The notes below the pieces were generated by a model. The model made no database searches. It was not told the DNA's origin and was given only the letters and a program-made list of their open reading frames with translations. The translations under genes and the position numbers were made by a program. Positions 54,235-64,000 of a stretch of 64,000 bases of DNA are shown here, piece by piece (position 1 is the stretch's first letter; the number at the start of each line of letters is the position of its first letter). Source of the DNA: Enterococcus plantarum (lineage in GTDB: Bacteria; Bacillota; Bacilli; Lactobacillales; Enterococcaceae); contig NZ_MIKA01000045.1 of the NCBI RefSeq assembly GCF_001730295.1, forward strand, positions 145,339-209,338, read 5' to 3'.

Positions 54235-54696
54235 ATGGGCAATAAGAAAAAAGACATGGAGAAAGTTGCTGCATTAGATAATGAGTATACCAAAGAACAG
54301 TATGCCGAGTTTCAAAAACAGCAAAAGCAGTTGATTTTCAGGCGCCGACGTCTGGCAGTAGTTTTTCTCGTGGCGTTTGTGATTTTTATCGTTTCAGGCA
54401 TCCAGCTAATGAAGGACTATCAACAATTGAGTGCTTTCAAAAAGCAGCAGACAGAAGCTGTAGCTGAATCGGCAGAAGCCGATAAGAAGTTAAAGCGTTT
54501 AGAACAGGACGTTGCTCTTCTAAGAGATGAGGATTATGTGGCGAAGTTGGCTCGTAGTCGGTATTATGTCTCTAAAGAAGGCGAACAAATTTACAACATT
54601 CCAGAGTTAGGCGGAACGACTAGCTCCAGTAATGAACAAAAAGCATCAGATAGTCAATCACAGTCTCATTCATCTGAAAAACAATCAGGCGAATAG
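54235..54696 (+). CDS. divIC: septum formation initiator DivIC
   Basis: DivIC is part of the FtsL-DivIB-DivIC divisome complex. The 153-residue protein has a charged cytoplasmic start, one membrane helix (about 40-60, RLAVVFLVAFVIFIVSGIQL), a coiled coil (about 64-105, AFKKQQTEAVAESAEADKKL) and an outside Ser/Gln-rich tail. The motif LARSRYYVSKEGEQIYNIPE is typical. ATG 54235 follows GTGGAGCGG. Confidence 0.9.
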   Translation: MGNKKKDMEKVAALDNEYTKEQYAEFQKQQKQLIFRRRRLAVVFLVAFVIFIVSGIQLMKDYQQLSAFKKQQTEAVAESAEADKKLKRLEQDVALLRDEDYVAKLARSRYYVSKEGEQIYNIPELGGTTSSSNEQKASDSQSQSHSSEKQSGE

Positions 54697-54739
54697 CTGC
54701 AGATATAATAGGGTAAATAATAGGAGGAACATTTTTTTT

Positions 54740-55213
54740 ATGTCAATCGAAGTAGGAGCGAAGTTGCCAGGAAAAGTGTCTGGTATCACTAATTTTGGTG
54801 CTTTCATCGATCTAGGTGAAGGGAAAACAGGGTTGGTTCACATCAGTGAAGTATCAAATGGATTTGTAAAAGATATCCATGATGTATTAACCGTAGGAGA
54901 TGAAGTGACAGTAAAGGTTACTTCTGTCGGTGATGACGGTAAAGTAGGCTTATCTATTCGTAAAGCACAAGAACAAGCGGCAGAGCCAAAACGTGAATAT
55001 CAACGTCGTGATAACAATGAGCATCAAGGGAGTCGCGATCGCGGCGCTCGTCCAGCACCTAAAAAGCAATTTACAAGAGCACAACCAATGAATTCAAAAC
55101 AAGATTTTGATTCATTGATGAGTTCATTTTTAAAAGATAGTGATGATCGTTTAACTTCTCTAAAACGCAATACAGAAGGTAAGCGTGGCGGACGTGGTGG
55201 ACGTCGTAACTAA
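54740..55213 (+). CDS. S1 RNA-binding domain protein, YabR-like
   Basis: ATG 54740 follows AGGAGG. The 157-residue protein has one S1 domain (about 1-75, with VSGITNFGAFIDLGEGKTGL and HISEVS). After it comes a basic, Arg/Gly/Gln-rich disordered tail (about 80-157, ending KRGGRGGRRN). Such proteins bind RNA or ribosomes; the YabR homologue sits between divIC and tilS in B. subtilis also. Its exact job is not settled. Confidence 0.88.
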   Translation: MSIEVGAKLPGKVSGITNFGAFIDLGEGKTGLVHISEVSNGFVKDIHDVLTVGDEVTVKVTSVGDDGKVGLSIRKAQEQAAEPKREYQRRDNNEHQGSRDRGARPAPKKQFTRAQPMNSKQDFDSLMSSFLKDSDDRLTSLKRNTEGKRGGRGGRRN

Positions 55214-55226
55214 CGAATAAATGATT

Positions 55227-55258
55227 GAAGCTGAGCGAAAGCTCGGCTTTTGTGTTTT
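55227..55258 (+). terminator. terminator before tilS
   Basis: GAAGCTGAGC-GAAA-GCTCGGCTTTT: a 10-bp stem with a GAAA tetraloop and T-rich tail. Confidence 0.85.
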
Positions 55259-55307
55259 GGGCATTTTTTTGAGTAGTCTATAAACGATGAAACAAAGAGG
55301 TGAGTAG

Positions 55308-56690
55308 ATGTTTCAAGAATTTTATGATCATTGTAAAAGAAATAAGTACTGGTTGCCATATCAAAAAGTGTTATTGGCTGTTTCAGGTGGAGTCGATTCA
55401 ATGGTTCTATTAGAATTGATGCAAACTGCCGCACAAAAAGATCACTTAAAATTAGTGGTAGCCCATGTCGACCATCAGTTGCGCTTAGAGTCAAAAGCTG
55501 AAGCAGAGTATCTTAAAAGTTATTGCCAACAAAAAGAAATTCCTTATTTTAGTAAAGTATGGGAACGATCAGACAAAACAAAAAACACAGAAGCCCTTGC
55601 TCGTGAGTTTCGCTATGATTTTTTTACGAAGCTCATGGAACAAGAAAATATCCCAGTACTTTTAACCGCACACCACAGTGATGACCAAGCTGAGACGATT
55701 TTGATGAAACTGACAAGAGGTAGTGCTTTACCGAATTTAGTCGGAATTAGAGCAACACAATCATTTGGAAAAGGCAAATTGACTCGTCCTTTATTAATTT
55801 TTTCCAAAGAACGATTGGAACAGTTCGCTAAAGAGTCAACAATTGTGTATTTTGAAGATAGCTCAAATCGCAGTGATGCATACATGCGGAATCGTTTAAG
55901 GCATCAAGTGGTTCCAATCTTAAAAAAAGAAAATCAAAAATTTTTGCAGCATATGGCTGATTTTAGTGAACAAATCGCCTTAGCGGACGAGATTATTCAG
56001 TTGGTTATAGAACCAAAGTATGACAGTTGGGTGGTAAAAACAACAGAAGGTTGGCTTGTTCAATTGACGGAATTGAAACAAGAAAAAAGAAGTGTCCAGA
56101 TATTTTTCTTGATGACCTTGTTTCAACGAACAATTGTCCCAAAAGGTGTAACCATCAACCGACTGCAGATTGATCAGCTTCTTTTATTGCTGGATCAACC
56201 CGCTCCACAGTTGTCTATGGATTTGGAATATGGGTGGCAAGTTGTGAAAGAGTATAACACCTTCCATCTGAAAAAAAGCGAATTAACCCATGAAGCAAAA
56301 TCGTTTCATTTAAATGTAAACGACCACGTCTTCCTCTCTGAAACTGAATGGCTGGGTTTAGAAACGGCAGAGAAAAAAATCGTACTACCTGAAAAAGTAA
56401 AAGAATGGTCCGATTATTCATTGCTTATAAGTGGACAAACACCATTACCATTGACGATTCGTCATCGGAAAAATGGAGACAGAATCTCGTTAACACCGAA
56501 CCTCACCAAAAGGCTAAACCGACTTTTTATTGATCAAAAAGTGCCCAATCTAATTAGAGAACGTGCGTGGGTCATTCATTCAGCGGAGGATCAGATTATC
56601 TGGGTTCCTCAATTCGCAAATTCATATTTGAGTATTCCTAAAGAAACTGATAAAATACTCTACAGGCTCCTTTATAAAATAAAAGAGTAA
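55308..56690 (+). CDS. tilS: tRNA(Ile)-lysidine synthase
   Basis: TilS changes the wobble cytidine of tRNA-Ile(CAU) to lysidine, using ATP. ATG 55308 follows GAGGTG. The 460-residue protein has the PP-loop LAVSGGVDSMVLLE (about 24-37), HVDHQLR, TAHHSDDQAET, and DSSN...RNRLRHQVVP, then the TilS-specific C-terminal domains ending in LNRLFIDQKVPNLIRERAWV. hpt follows 146 bases later. Confidence 0.95.
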   Translation: MFQEFYDHCKRNKYWLPYQKVLLAVSGGVDSMVLLELMQTAAQKDHLKLVVAHVDHQLRLESKAEAEYLKSYCQQKEIPYFSKVWERSDKTKNTEALAREFRYDFFTKLMEQENIPVLLTAHHSDDQAETILMKLTRGSALPNLVGIRATQSFGKGKLTRPLLIFSKERLEQFAKESTIVYFEDSSNRSDAYMRNRLRHQVVPILKKENQKFLQHMADFSEQIALADEIIQLVIEPKYDSWVVKTTEGWLVQLTELKQEKRSVQIFFLMTLFQRTIVPKGVTINRLQIDQLLLLLDQPAPQLSMDLEYGWQVVKEYNTFHLKKSELTHEAKSFHLNVNDHVFLSETEWLGLETAEKKIVLPEKVKEWSDYSLLISGQTPLPLTIRHRKNGDRISLTPNLTKRLNRLFIDQKVPNLIRERAWVIHSAEDQIIWVPQFANSYLSIPKETDKILYRLLYKIKE

Positions 56691-56836
56691 CAACTGAAAA
56701 ATACTTTTATTCAAAGAAGCAAAATAACATAAAATAATAACTAAAGACCTTAAAGGGAAAGGAGAGCCGTTTCTCTGGTGAATGGATTCGCTTAGAAGCA
56801 AAGGACATCGAACCTTAAAGGAAAAAGGAGAATAAT

Positions 56837-57382
56837 ATGTTAGAGAACGATATTAAACATGTTTTGATCACGAAAGAACAAATTCTTGAAAAATCAACTG
56901 AACTTGGCAAACAACTAACAGAAGATTATCAAGGGAAAAATCCTTTAGTAATTGGTATTTTAAAAGGTGCAATACCTTTCATGGCAGATATCACACGCTG
57001 TATCGATACTCATTTAGAAATGGATTTTATGGCTGTATCTAGCTATGGAAATGCAACGGTATCCTCAGGAGAAGTGAAAATCATCAAAGATTTGGATACA
57101 AATGTTGAAGGACGTGATATCCTGATCGTAGAAGATATTATCGACAGCGGACGCACGCTAGCCTACCTAGTTGACCTTTTCAAGTACAGAAAAGCAGCTT
57201 CTGTTAAAATCGTCACGTTATTGGATAAACCAGAAGGACGTGTAGTTGATATCGTCGCAGATTATGTGGGCTTTGATGTGCCAAATGAATTTGTTGTAGG
57301 GTATGGTTTGGATTATGCAGAAGCTTACCGCAATCTACCTTATGTAGGCGTATTGAAACCTGAAATCTACGAATCAAATTAA
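56837..57382 (+). CDS. hpt: hypoxanthine phosphoribosyltransferase
   Basis: It salvages hypoxanthine and guanine with PRPP. The 181-residue protein shows the PRPP motif [15 protein letters not shown] (about 98-112) and [20 protein letters not shown] and [21 protein letters not shown] 56837 follows AAAAGGAGAA. It is the enzyme that could use hypoxanthine made by the adenine deaminase encoded at 36.3 kb. The tilS-hpt-ftsH order is conserved in Firmicutes. Confidence 0.96.
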   Translation: MLENDIKHVLITKEQILEKSTELGKQLTEDYQGKNPLVIGILKGAIPFMADITRCIDTHLEMDFMAVSSYGNATVSSGEVKIIKDLDTNVEGRDILIVEDIIDSGRTLAYLVDLFKYRKAASVKIVTLLDKPEGRVVDIVADYVGFDVPNEFVVGYGLDYAEAYRNLPYVGVLKPEIYESN

Positions 57383-57403
57383 TATCTCTCTTAGATTTAG
57401 TTA

Positions 57404-57412
57404 TGTTACAAT
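57404..57412 (+). promoter_or_regulatory. extended -10 promoter ahead of ftsH
   Basis: TGTTACAAT fits the extended -10 pattern; no good -35 is seen. It lies 70 bases before the ftsH start. Confidence 0.45.
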
Positions 57413-57481
57413 GTAAAGGTCAGAATTGATAAAAAAAAAACGTAAAATTAAATTACGCGCATTAGTCAAAGGAGGACAGGC

Positions 57482-59644
57482 ATGAATAAAAAGAATAGCG
57501 GCATGAAAAATGGCCTATACTATGTATTGCTGATTTTGGCGATGGTCATGGTTGTGTATTTCATTTTTGGAAATAACAATCCCCAGTCACCAGATATCGA
57601 ATACTCAACATTTAATACCCAGTTAGAAGAGGGGAAAGTCAAAGAACTGACGATCCAACCAACCAATGGTGTATATAAGATCACAGGTCAGTACAAAGAA
57701 AAACAAGAAATCAAAAACACTGGGGGTCTTTCTTTATGGGGATCAACAGAAGTTTCCACAAAGGCCTTTACCACAATTGTCTTGCCTAGTGATATAACCT
57801 TATCAGGTATCCAAGATATGGCCAAAGACAATAATGTAAAACTTACAGTAAAAGAGCAATCCACAAGTGGTGCTTGGCTGTCCATCTTATTTAGCTTCTT
57901 ACCAATTGTATTGTTCATCTTCTTATTCTATATGATGATGGGACAACAAGGCGGCGGTGGAGGTGGCGGCGGTCGTGTTATGAACTTTGGTAAATCAAAA
58001 GCCAAAGAAGCAGACAAAAAAGCCAACCGCGTGCGCTTCTCTGATGTAGCAGGAGCGGAAGAAGAAAAACAAGAATTAGTCGAAGTGGTTGAGTTCTTAA
58101 AAGATCCACGACGTTTCGTTGAATTAGGTGCTCGTATTCCAGCGGGTGTTCTTTTAGAAGGACCTCCAGGAACAGGTAAAACATTACTTGCTAAAGCTGT
58201 TGCCGGTGAAGCAGGCGTACCTTTTTATTCCATCTCAGGTTCAGACTTCGTTGAAATGTTTGTCGGTGTCGGTGCAAGCCGTGTTCGTGACTTATTTGAA
58301 ACAGCGAAGAAAAATGCACCAGCAATCATCTTCATCGATGAAATCGATGCGGTTGGTCGTCAACGTGGCGCTGGTATGGGTGGAGGACACGATGAACGTG
58401 AACAAACCCTAAACCAATTACTGGTTGAAATGGATGGATTTGATGGTAATGAAGGTGTTATCGTCGTTGCAGCAACCAACCGTTCAGACGTGTTAGACCC
58501 AGCTTTACTTCGTCCAGGGCGTTTTGACCGTCAAATTTTAGTTGGCCGTCCAGATGTTAAAGGGCGTGAAGCGATTCTTAAAGTTCATGCACGTAACAAA
58601 CCATTAGCTGACGATGTTGATTTGAAAGTCGTGGCACAACAAACACCAGGTTTTGCTGGTGCAGATTTAGAAAACGTCTTAAACGAAGCAGCACTAGTCG
58701 CTGCTCGTCGTAATAAGAAGAAAATCGATGCATCCGATGTGGATGAAGCGGAAGATCGCGTTATTGCAGGACCTGCGAAAAAAGATCGTGTTATCAACAA
58801 AAAAGAACGCGAAATGGTTGCTTACCATGAAGCTGGACACACAATAGTCGGGTTAGTCTTGAGCCGTGCCCGTATCGTGCATAAAGTGACGATCATCCCT
58901 CGTGGACGCGCTGGTGGTTACATGATCGCTTTACCAAAAGAAGATCAATTCTTAATGACTAAAGAAGATATGTTTGAACAAATCGTTGGGTTACTTGGTG
59001 GACGTACAGCAGAAGAAATTATTTTCAATGTACAATCAACTGGTGCATCTAATGACTTCGAACAAGCAACAGGGATTGCCCGCAGCATGGTAACTGAATA
59101 TGGAATGAGCGACAAATTAGGTCCAGTTCAATATGAAGGAAACCACCAAGTCTTTGTTGGCCGCGATTACGGTCAAACAAAAGCGTACTCCGAACAAGTA
59201 GCATTTGAAATCGATCAAGAAGTACGTCGTATCTTGATGGAAGCACACGATAAAGCACGTGAAATCATTGAGGCTCATCGTGCACAACACAAACTGATTG
59301 CTGAGAAACTATTAGAGTATGAAACGTTAGATGCTCGTAGTATCAAATCATTGTTTGAAGAAGGTGTTATGCCTCAAGACGTTATCGATAGCCAATTCCC
59401 TAGCGAAAAAGCTCAAACGTTTGAAGAAGCAAAACGTGCACTAGAAGAAAAAGATGCACAAAGACAAGCCGAAGAAAAACAAGATTTTGAAGAAGCAAAA
59501 CAAGAATTAAACGACGAAACAGAAGAAGTAAAAGCGGACAGCGAAAAAACAGAAGAAAAAGTTCAATCAGAAGTAAAATCTGATGATGAACATAAAAATG
59601 ATTCTGAATATGACCGTAACAACTTTGATGATCGTTACAAATAA
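57482..59644 (+). CDS. ftsH: membrane AAA+ zinc protease FtsH
   Basis: FtsH degrades damaged membrane proteins and short-lived regulators. The 720-residue protein has two membrane helices (about 11-29 and 133-153), a glycine-rich linker, Walker A GPPGTGKT (about 227), [14 protein letters not shown], the second region of homology [20 protein letters not shown], and the zinc site HEAGH (about 450). The C-terminal tail (about 635-720) is long, very acidic and Glu/Lys-rich ([20 protein letters not shown]). ATG 57482 follows AAAGGAGGAC. Confidence 0.97.
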   Translation: MNKKNSGMKNGLYYVLLILAMVMVVYFIFGNNNPQSPDIEYSTFNTQLEEGKVKELTIQPTNGVYKITGQYKEKQEIKNTGGLSLWGSTEVSTKAFTTIVLPSDITLSGIQDMAKDNNVKLTVKEQSTSGAWLSILFSFLPIVLFIFLFYMMMGQQGGGGGGGGRVMNFGKSKAKEADKKANRVRFSDVAGAEEEKQELVEVVEFLKDPRRFVELGARIPAGVLLEGPPGTGKTLLAKAVAGEAGVPFYSISGSDFVEMFVGVGASRVRDLFETAKKNAPAIIFIDEIDAVGRQRGAGMGGGHDEREQTLNQLLVEMDGFDGNEGVIVVAATNRSDVLDPALLRPGRFDRQILVGRPDVKGREAILKVHARNKPLADDVDLKVVAQQTPGFAGADLENVLNEAALVAARRNKKKIDASDVDEAEDRVIAGPAKKDRVINKKEREMVAYHEAGHTIVGLVLSRARIVHKVTIIPRGRAGGYMIALPKEDQFLMTKEDMFEQIVGLLGGRTAEEIIFNVQSTGASNDFEQATGIARSMVTEYGMSDKLGPVQYEGNHQVFVGRDYGQTKAYSEQVAFEIDQEVRRILMEAHDKAREIIEAHRAQHKLIAEKLLEYETLDARSIKSLFEEGVMPQDVIDSQFPSEKAQTFEEAKRALEEKDAQRQAEEKQDFEEAKQELNDETEEVKADSEKTEEKVQSEVKSDDEHKNDSEYDRNNFDDRYK

Positions 59645-59774
59645 AACACGTAGAGCATCCTTTAAATAGGGTGCTCTTTTTTAAGCTGGAATTATTTAGT
59701 TGAAAAAATAATCAATTCCTAGTATTATCGGGTAATGAGTCAGAAAAGTACCAAGTGAGAAGAGGGAAATAAAA

Positions 59775-60671
59775 ATGGAAGATTACTTAGTAAAAGCATT
59801 ATGTTATGAAGGATCGATTCGCGCTTATGCAGTTTGCGCAACTAATACAATTTCAGAAGCACAAAAACGCCATGACACATGGAGCTCATCCACCGCTGCA
59901 TTAGGCAGAACAATGGTTGGCGCTTTACTACTTGGCGCAACATTAAAAGGTGAAGACAAATTAACGGTTAAAGTTCAGGGGAATGGACCAGCTGGTAGTA
60001 TTGTTGTGGATAGTGATGGTAGCGGAAATACTAAAGGATACATAAAAAATCCTCACGTGAGCTTAACGTTAAACGAAAGCGGTAAGATCGATGTTCGTGG
60101 AGCTGTCGGAACAGAAGGTATTTTTACGGTGATAAAAGATTTAGGATTGAAAGAAACATTTTCAGGACAAACCCCAATCGTTTCTGGCGAAATTGGAGAG
60201 GATTTTACTTACTTCATGGCCGTTTCAGAGCAGATTCCATCAGCGATTGGTTTAAGTGTTTTAGTCGATACAGATGAAAGTGTCAAAGCAGCCGGTGGAT
60301 TTATGATTCAAGTCATGCCTGGAGCAGATGAAAAAACGATTGATTTTATAGAACAACGTTTACAAGAAGTACCTATGATATCTCGCTTGATCGATGAAGG
60401 TGAGTCACCTGAGGGAATATTAGAACGACTACTCGGTAAAGATCAAATCGAAATCTTAGAAAAAATGCCTGTACAATTCAACTGTAACTGCTCGAAAGAA
60501 AAATTTGGTACAGCGATCATTGCAGTCGGTTTAGATGAAATTAATGCCATGATTGAAGAAGACCATGGGGCAGAAGCGGTTTGCCAATTTTGCGGTAATA
60601 AATATCATTATAGTGAAGACGATCTAATTGAATTAAGAGATGAAGCAATCAAAAATACCCGTGAAAAATAG
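59775..60671 (+). CDS. hslO: redox-controlled chaperone Hsp33
   Basis: Hsp33 is switched on by oxidative unfolding of its zinc site. The 298-residue protein has the core with HDTWSSSTAALGRTMVGALL and the four zinc cysteines as CNC (about 236-238) and CQFC (about 269-272). ATG 59775 has a modest GAGAAGAGGG upstream. dusB starts 12 bases after its stop, so they share a transcript. Confidence 0.96.
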   Translation: MEDYLVKALCYEGSIRAYAVCATNTISEAQKRHDTWSSSTAALGRTMVGALLLGATLKGEDKLTVKVQGNGPAGSIVVDSDGSGNTKGYIKNPHVSLTLNESGKIDVRGAVGTEGIFTVIKDLGLKETFSGQTPIVSGEIGEDFTYFMAVSEQIPSAIGLSVLVDTDESVKAAGGFMIQVMPGADEKTIDFIEQRLQEVPMISRLIDEGESPEGILERLLGKDQIEILEKMPVQFNCNCSKEKFGTAIIAVGLDEINAMIEEDHGAEAVCQFCGNKYHYSEDDLIELRDEAIKNTREK

Positions 60672-60683
60672 GAGCGTATCCTT

Positions 60684-61679
60684 ATGTGGAAAATAGGAAA
60701 TATAGAAATTCCAAATCGTGTCGTTGTAGCACCTATGGCTGGCATCAGCAATGCTGCGTTTCGTGTGACGGTCAAAGAATTTGGTGCAGGACTTGTTGTC
60801 TGCGAAATGATTAGCGATAAAGGAATCCAGCAAAGAAACCAAAAAACGTTAGATATGCTCTATATAGATGAGCGAGAATATCCATTAAGTGTGCAAATTT
60901 TCGGTGGAGACAAAGAGAACTTAGTTGAAGCGGCAAAGTTTGTTGAAGAAAATACTAAAGCTGCCATTATCGATATCAATATGGGATGTCCAGTAAATAA
61001 AGTAATTAAGGCAGAAGCAGGAGCTAAATGGCTTTTAGACCCGAATAAAGTCTATGAGATGGTTGAGGCGGTCTCCTCTGCTGTAGATTTACCAGTTACC
61101 GTTAAAATGAGAACTGGTTGGGATGAAGATCACTTATTTGCTGTAGAAAATGCACTGGCTGCAGAAAAAGCCGGAGCGTCTGCCGTCGCTATGCATGGGC
61201 GTACCAGAGTTCAAATGTACGAAGGACAAGCAAATTGGGATATTTTAAAAGAAGTGAAACAACATCTAACCATTCCCTTCATGGGAAATGGTGATGTACG
61301 TACACCAGAAGATGCTAAACGTATGTTGGAATATGTTGGTGCAGATGGTGTGATGATCGGTAGAGCCGCTTTAGGAAATCCGTGGATGATCCAACGGACA
61401 AAACATTATTTAGAAACAGGAGAACTTATGCCTGAACCAGCGCCACACGAAAAAATCGAAACAGCCAAAGTTCATTTGCAACGTTTAGTAGAATTAAAAG
61501 GTGAAAAAATCGCCACCAGAGAGTTTCGTCAGCACGCTTCCTACTATCTAAAAGGAATTCCTCGTGCGGCTAAAGTAAAAGTAGCAATCAATCAAGCAGA
61601 GACTCAACAAGTGATGATTGACTTGTTAGATGCTTTCGAGGAAAAAGCAGAAAAACATGCAGAAAAAGAAACAATCTAA
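60684..61679 (+). CDS. dusB: tRNA-dihydrouridine synthase
   Basis: It reduces uridines in the tRNA D-loop with FMN. The 331-residue protein has VVVAPMAGISNAAFR (about 12-26), the catalytic cysteine in INMGCPVNKV (about 101), KMRTGW, and AMHGRTRVQMYEGQANW. ATG 60684 follows AGGAGCG. The symbol follows the usual name of the copy next to lysS in Firmicutes. Confidence 0.94.
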   Translation: MWKIGNIEIPNRVVVAPMAGISNAAFRVTVKEFGAGLVVCEMISDKGIQQRNQKTLDMLYIDEREYPLSVQIFGGDKENLVEAAKFVEENTKAAIIDINMGCPVNKVIKAEAGAKWLLDPNKVYEMVEAVSSAVDLPVTVKMRTGWDEDHLFAVENALAAEKAGASAVAMHGRTRVQMYEGQANWDILKEVKQHLTIPFMGNGDVRTPEDAKRMLEYVGADGVMIGRAALGNPWMIQRTKHYLETGELMPEPAPHEKIETAKVHLQRLVELKGEKIATREFRQHASYYLKGIPRAAKVKVAINQAETQQVMIDLLDAFEEKAEKHAEKETI

Positions 61680-61680
61680 T

Positions 61681-61722
61681 AAAAAAAGCAGGCTGAAACA
61701 GAAATACGGCTTGCTTTTTTTT
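61681..61722 (+). terminator. terminator after dusB
   Basis: AAAAAAGCAGGCTG and CGGCTTGCTTTTTT pair imperfectly around an AAACAGAAATA loop, then T-rich sequence. GGCTGAAACAGAA recalls the start of the dispersed repeat but the rest does not match. Confidence 0.8.
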
Positions 61723-61752
61723 GTTTCAATGTGGCATTATAAGGGTATGTGA

Positions 61753-63270
<1,518 letters not shown>

Positions 63271-63275
63271 AATTT

Positions 63276-63316
63276 TAAAAGAAGAGATTATTTATCGATA
63301 ATCTCCTCTTTTTTAT
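63276..63316 (+). terminator. terminator after lysS
   Basis: AAAAGAAGAGATTAT and ATAATCTCCTCTTTT pair with one mismatch, with T6 following. Confidence 0.88.
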
Positions 63317-63442
63317 TTACTGAAAAATAGTGTATGTGCTCCTCGTATCATGCAATTTAGACGATTAGAAACGAACAATAAAGAACAAAAGTAATAAAAC
63401 AATCGGGAACCGAAAAAAATTAAAAAAAAGCGCAAATTTTAG

Positions 63443-63471
63443 TTGACCTAAGCCTATAATCTTGGTATATT
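63443..63471 (+). promoter_or_regulatory. rrn promoter 1 (most upstream)
   Basis: TTGACC (63443-63448), 17 bases, TATATT (63466-63471). The weakest match of the four; its start region carries TTGTCGCAAG, as in promoter 2. Confidence 0.65.
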
Positions 63472-63569
63472 ATATCTTGTCGCAAGGCACTGATGAAACA
63501 CGCCGAACGATGAGCATAATATAACAACTTAAAGTTTAAAAAAACTTTGAGAATCAGGAAAAAAAGTTG

Positions 63570-63598
63570 TTGACAAACAATAAGTAACCTGATAAACT
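63570..63598 (+). promoter_or_regulatory. rrn promoter 2
   Basis: TTGACA (63570-63575), 17 bases, TAAACT (63593-63598), followed by AATGAAGTTGTCGCAAG. Confidence 0.85.
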
Positions 63599-63690
63599 AA
63601 TGAAGTTGTCGCAAGAACTAAAGACGACGAACAAGAAATAGAATAACATTTCAAGTCCTAAAAAAACTTGAAAAATCAGGAAGAAAGTTG

Positions 63691-63719
63691 TTGACAAATA
63701 ACAAACAACCTGGTAAACT
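63691..63719 (+). promoter_or_regulatory. rrn promoter 3
   Basis: TTGACA (63691-63696), 17 bases, TAAACT (63714-63719), followed by AATGAAGTTGTCACGAA. It is a near copy of promoter 2, shifted by 121 bases, with matching upstream sequence. Confidence 0.85.
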
Positions 63720-63788
63720 AATGAAGTTGTCACGAAACATCTGACAACATCAAGCAGAAAAAACTTTGAAACTTTTTTTAAAAAAGTG

Positions 63789-63817
63789 TTGACATCGAAT
63801 CGGAGATTTGATATGAT
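63789..63817 (+). promoter_or_regulatory. rrn promoter 4 (proximal)
   Basis: TTGACA (63789-63794), 17 bases, TATGAT (63812-63817). The best -10 of the four. It is preceded by an A/T-rich stretch that could serve as an UP element. Confidence 0.88.
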
Positions 63818-63824
63818 ATAAAAG

Positions 63825-63979
63825 TTGCTGCGAGGTAATACAGTAGACCTTTGAAAACTGAACAAAGTAAGACGAACCAAATGTGTAGGTTGTTTTTACA
63901 ACGGTAAAAACAAACAACAATTTTTAACAAAGCGAAGCAATATGCTAGCAAACAAATGAGCTTAACAATCTTCGGATTG
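63825..63979 (+). ncRNA. 16S rRNA precursor leader
   Basis: The transcribed leader holds CCTTTGAAAACTGAACAAAG, a box-A/antitermination-like stretch common in Gram-positive rrn leaders. Further on are GCGAAGCAATATGCTAGC and a hairpin ACAATC-TTCG-GATTGT (about 63965-63980), parts of the processing stem. The box-A reading is from memory of related leaders. Confidence 0.6.
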
Positions 63980-63986
63980 TGTTCAA

Positions 63987-64000
63987 CTTTTATTATGAGA
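63987..64000 (+). rRNA. 16S ribosomal RNA, first bases only
   Basis: The window ends in TTTTATTATGAGA. In Enterococcus and relatives this leads directly into the 16S start GAGAGTTTGATCCTGG. Only the first dozen or so bases are inside, so the exact mature 5' end is uncertain. Confidence 0.6.

Noticed and set aside
61690..61712. Fourth copy of the dispersed repeat after dusB
   Set aside because: Only GGCTGAAACAGAA resembles the repeat; the second stem and the GTTTATTCG segment are missing.

Overview
The window is low-GC Firmicute DNA and most likely comes from the genus Enterococcus, near the E. faecalis side of the genus. This is inferred from three things: Shine-Dalgarno-led genes; the divergent fabI / fabO-fabN set; and the conserved run pth-mfd-flippase-rqcP-divIC-S1 protein-tilS-hpt-ftsH-hslO-dusB-lysS leading into an rRNA operon. 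No database search was possible, so the species is not claimed.

Layout. 1-2.7 kb: the tail of a sortase-anchored Ig-like surface protein, a small secreted relative, and an Mga/AtxA-type regulator. 2.7-5.2 kb: a small cationic peptide gene on the minus strand, then an ABC-F ATPase gene behind a leader with a promoter, a 23-codon upstream ORF and an intrinsic terminator, the layout of an attenuator. 5.2-16 kb: an AT-rich accessory stretch with a secreted PI-PLC, two small membrane genes of unknown function, an LCM-type methyltransferase, a secreted protein with a Kunitz-STI-like signature, a small K+ channel, a phosphatase, a tRNA-like element, several orphans, and many broken gene remnants. 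16-20 kb: an acyltransferase and the fatty-acid genes fabI, fabO and fabN, with two FabT-like palindromes between fabI and fabO. 20-28 kb: a PucR regulator, a decayed gene, an ankyrin-TPR protein and a 1330-residue LPXTG adhesin.

28-48 kb is metabolic: EF-P, a cation/proton antiporter, a POT peptide transporter, and a six-gene operon joining a polyamine-type ABC transporter to adenine deaminase and a second amidohydrolase. These are followed by an FAD oxidase, an MDR reductase, queG, an operon of Sir2, acetyltransferase-chorismate mutase fusion, NiaR and a lipoprotein, and ldh with a Rex-like operator. 48-63.3 kb is the housekeeping run. The last 600 bases hold four tandem sigma-A promoters of an rrn operon, and the window ends at the first bases of 16S rRNA.

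Working together: the accessory stretch looks like a site of repeated gain and decay. The purine operon would import and deaminate amino-purines. The Sir2/NiaR operon links NAD use to niacin sensing. The rrn-proximal genes serve translation, cell division and protein quality control. A dispersed stem-loop repeat occurs at least three times between genes and supplies terminators.
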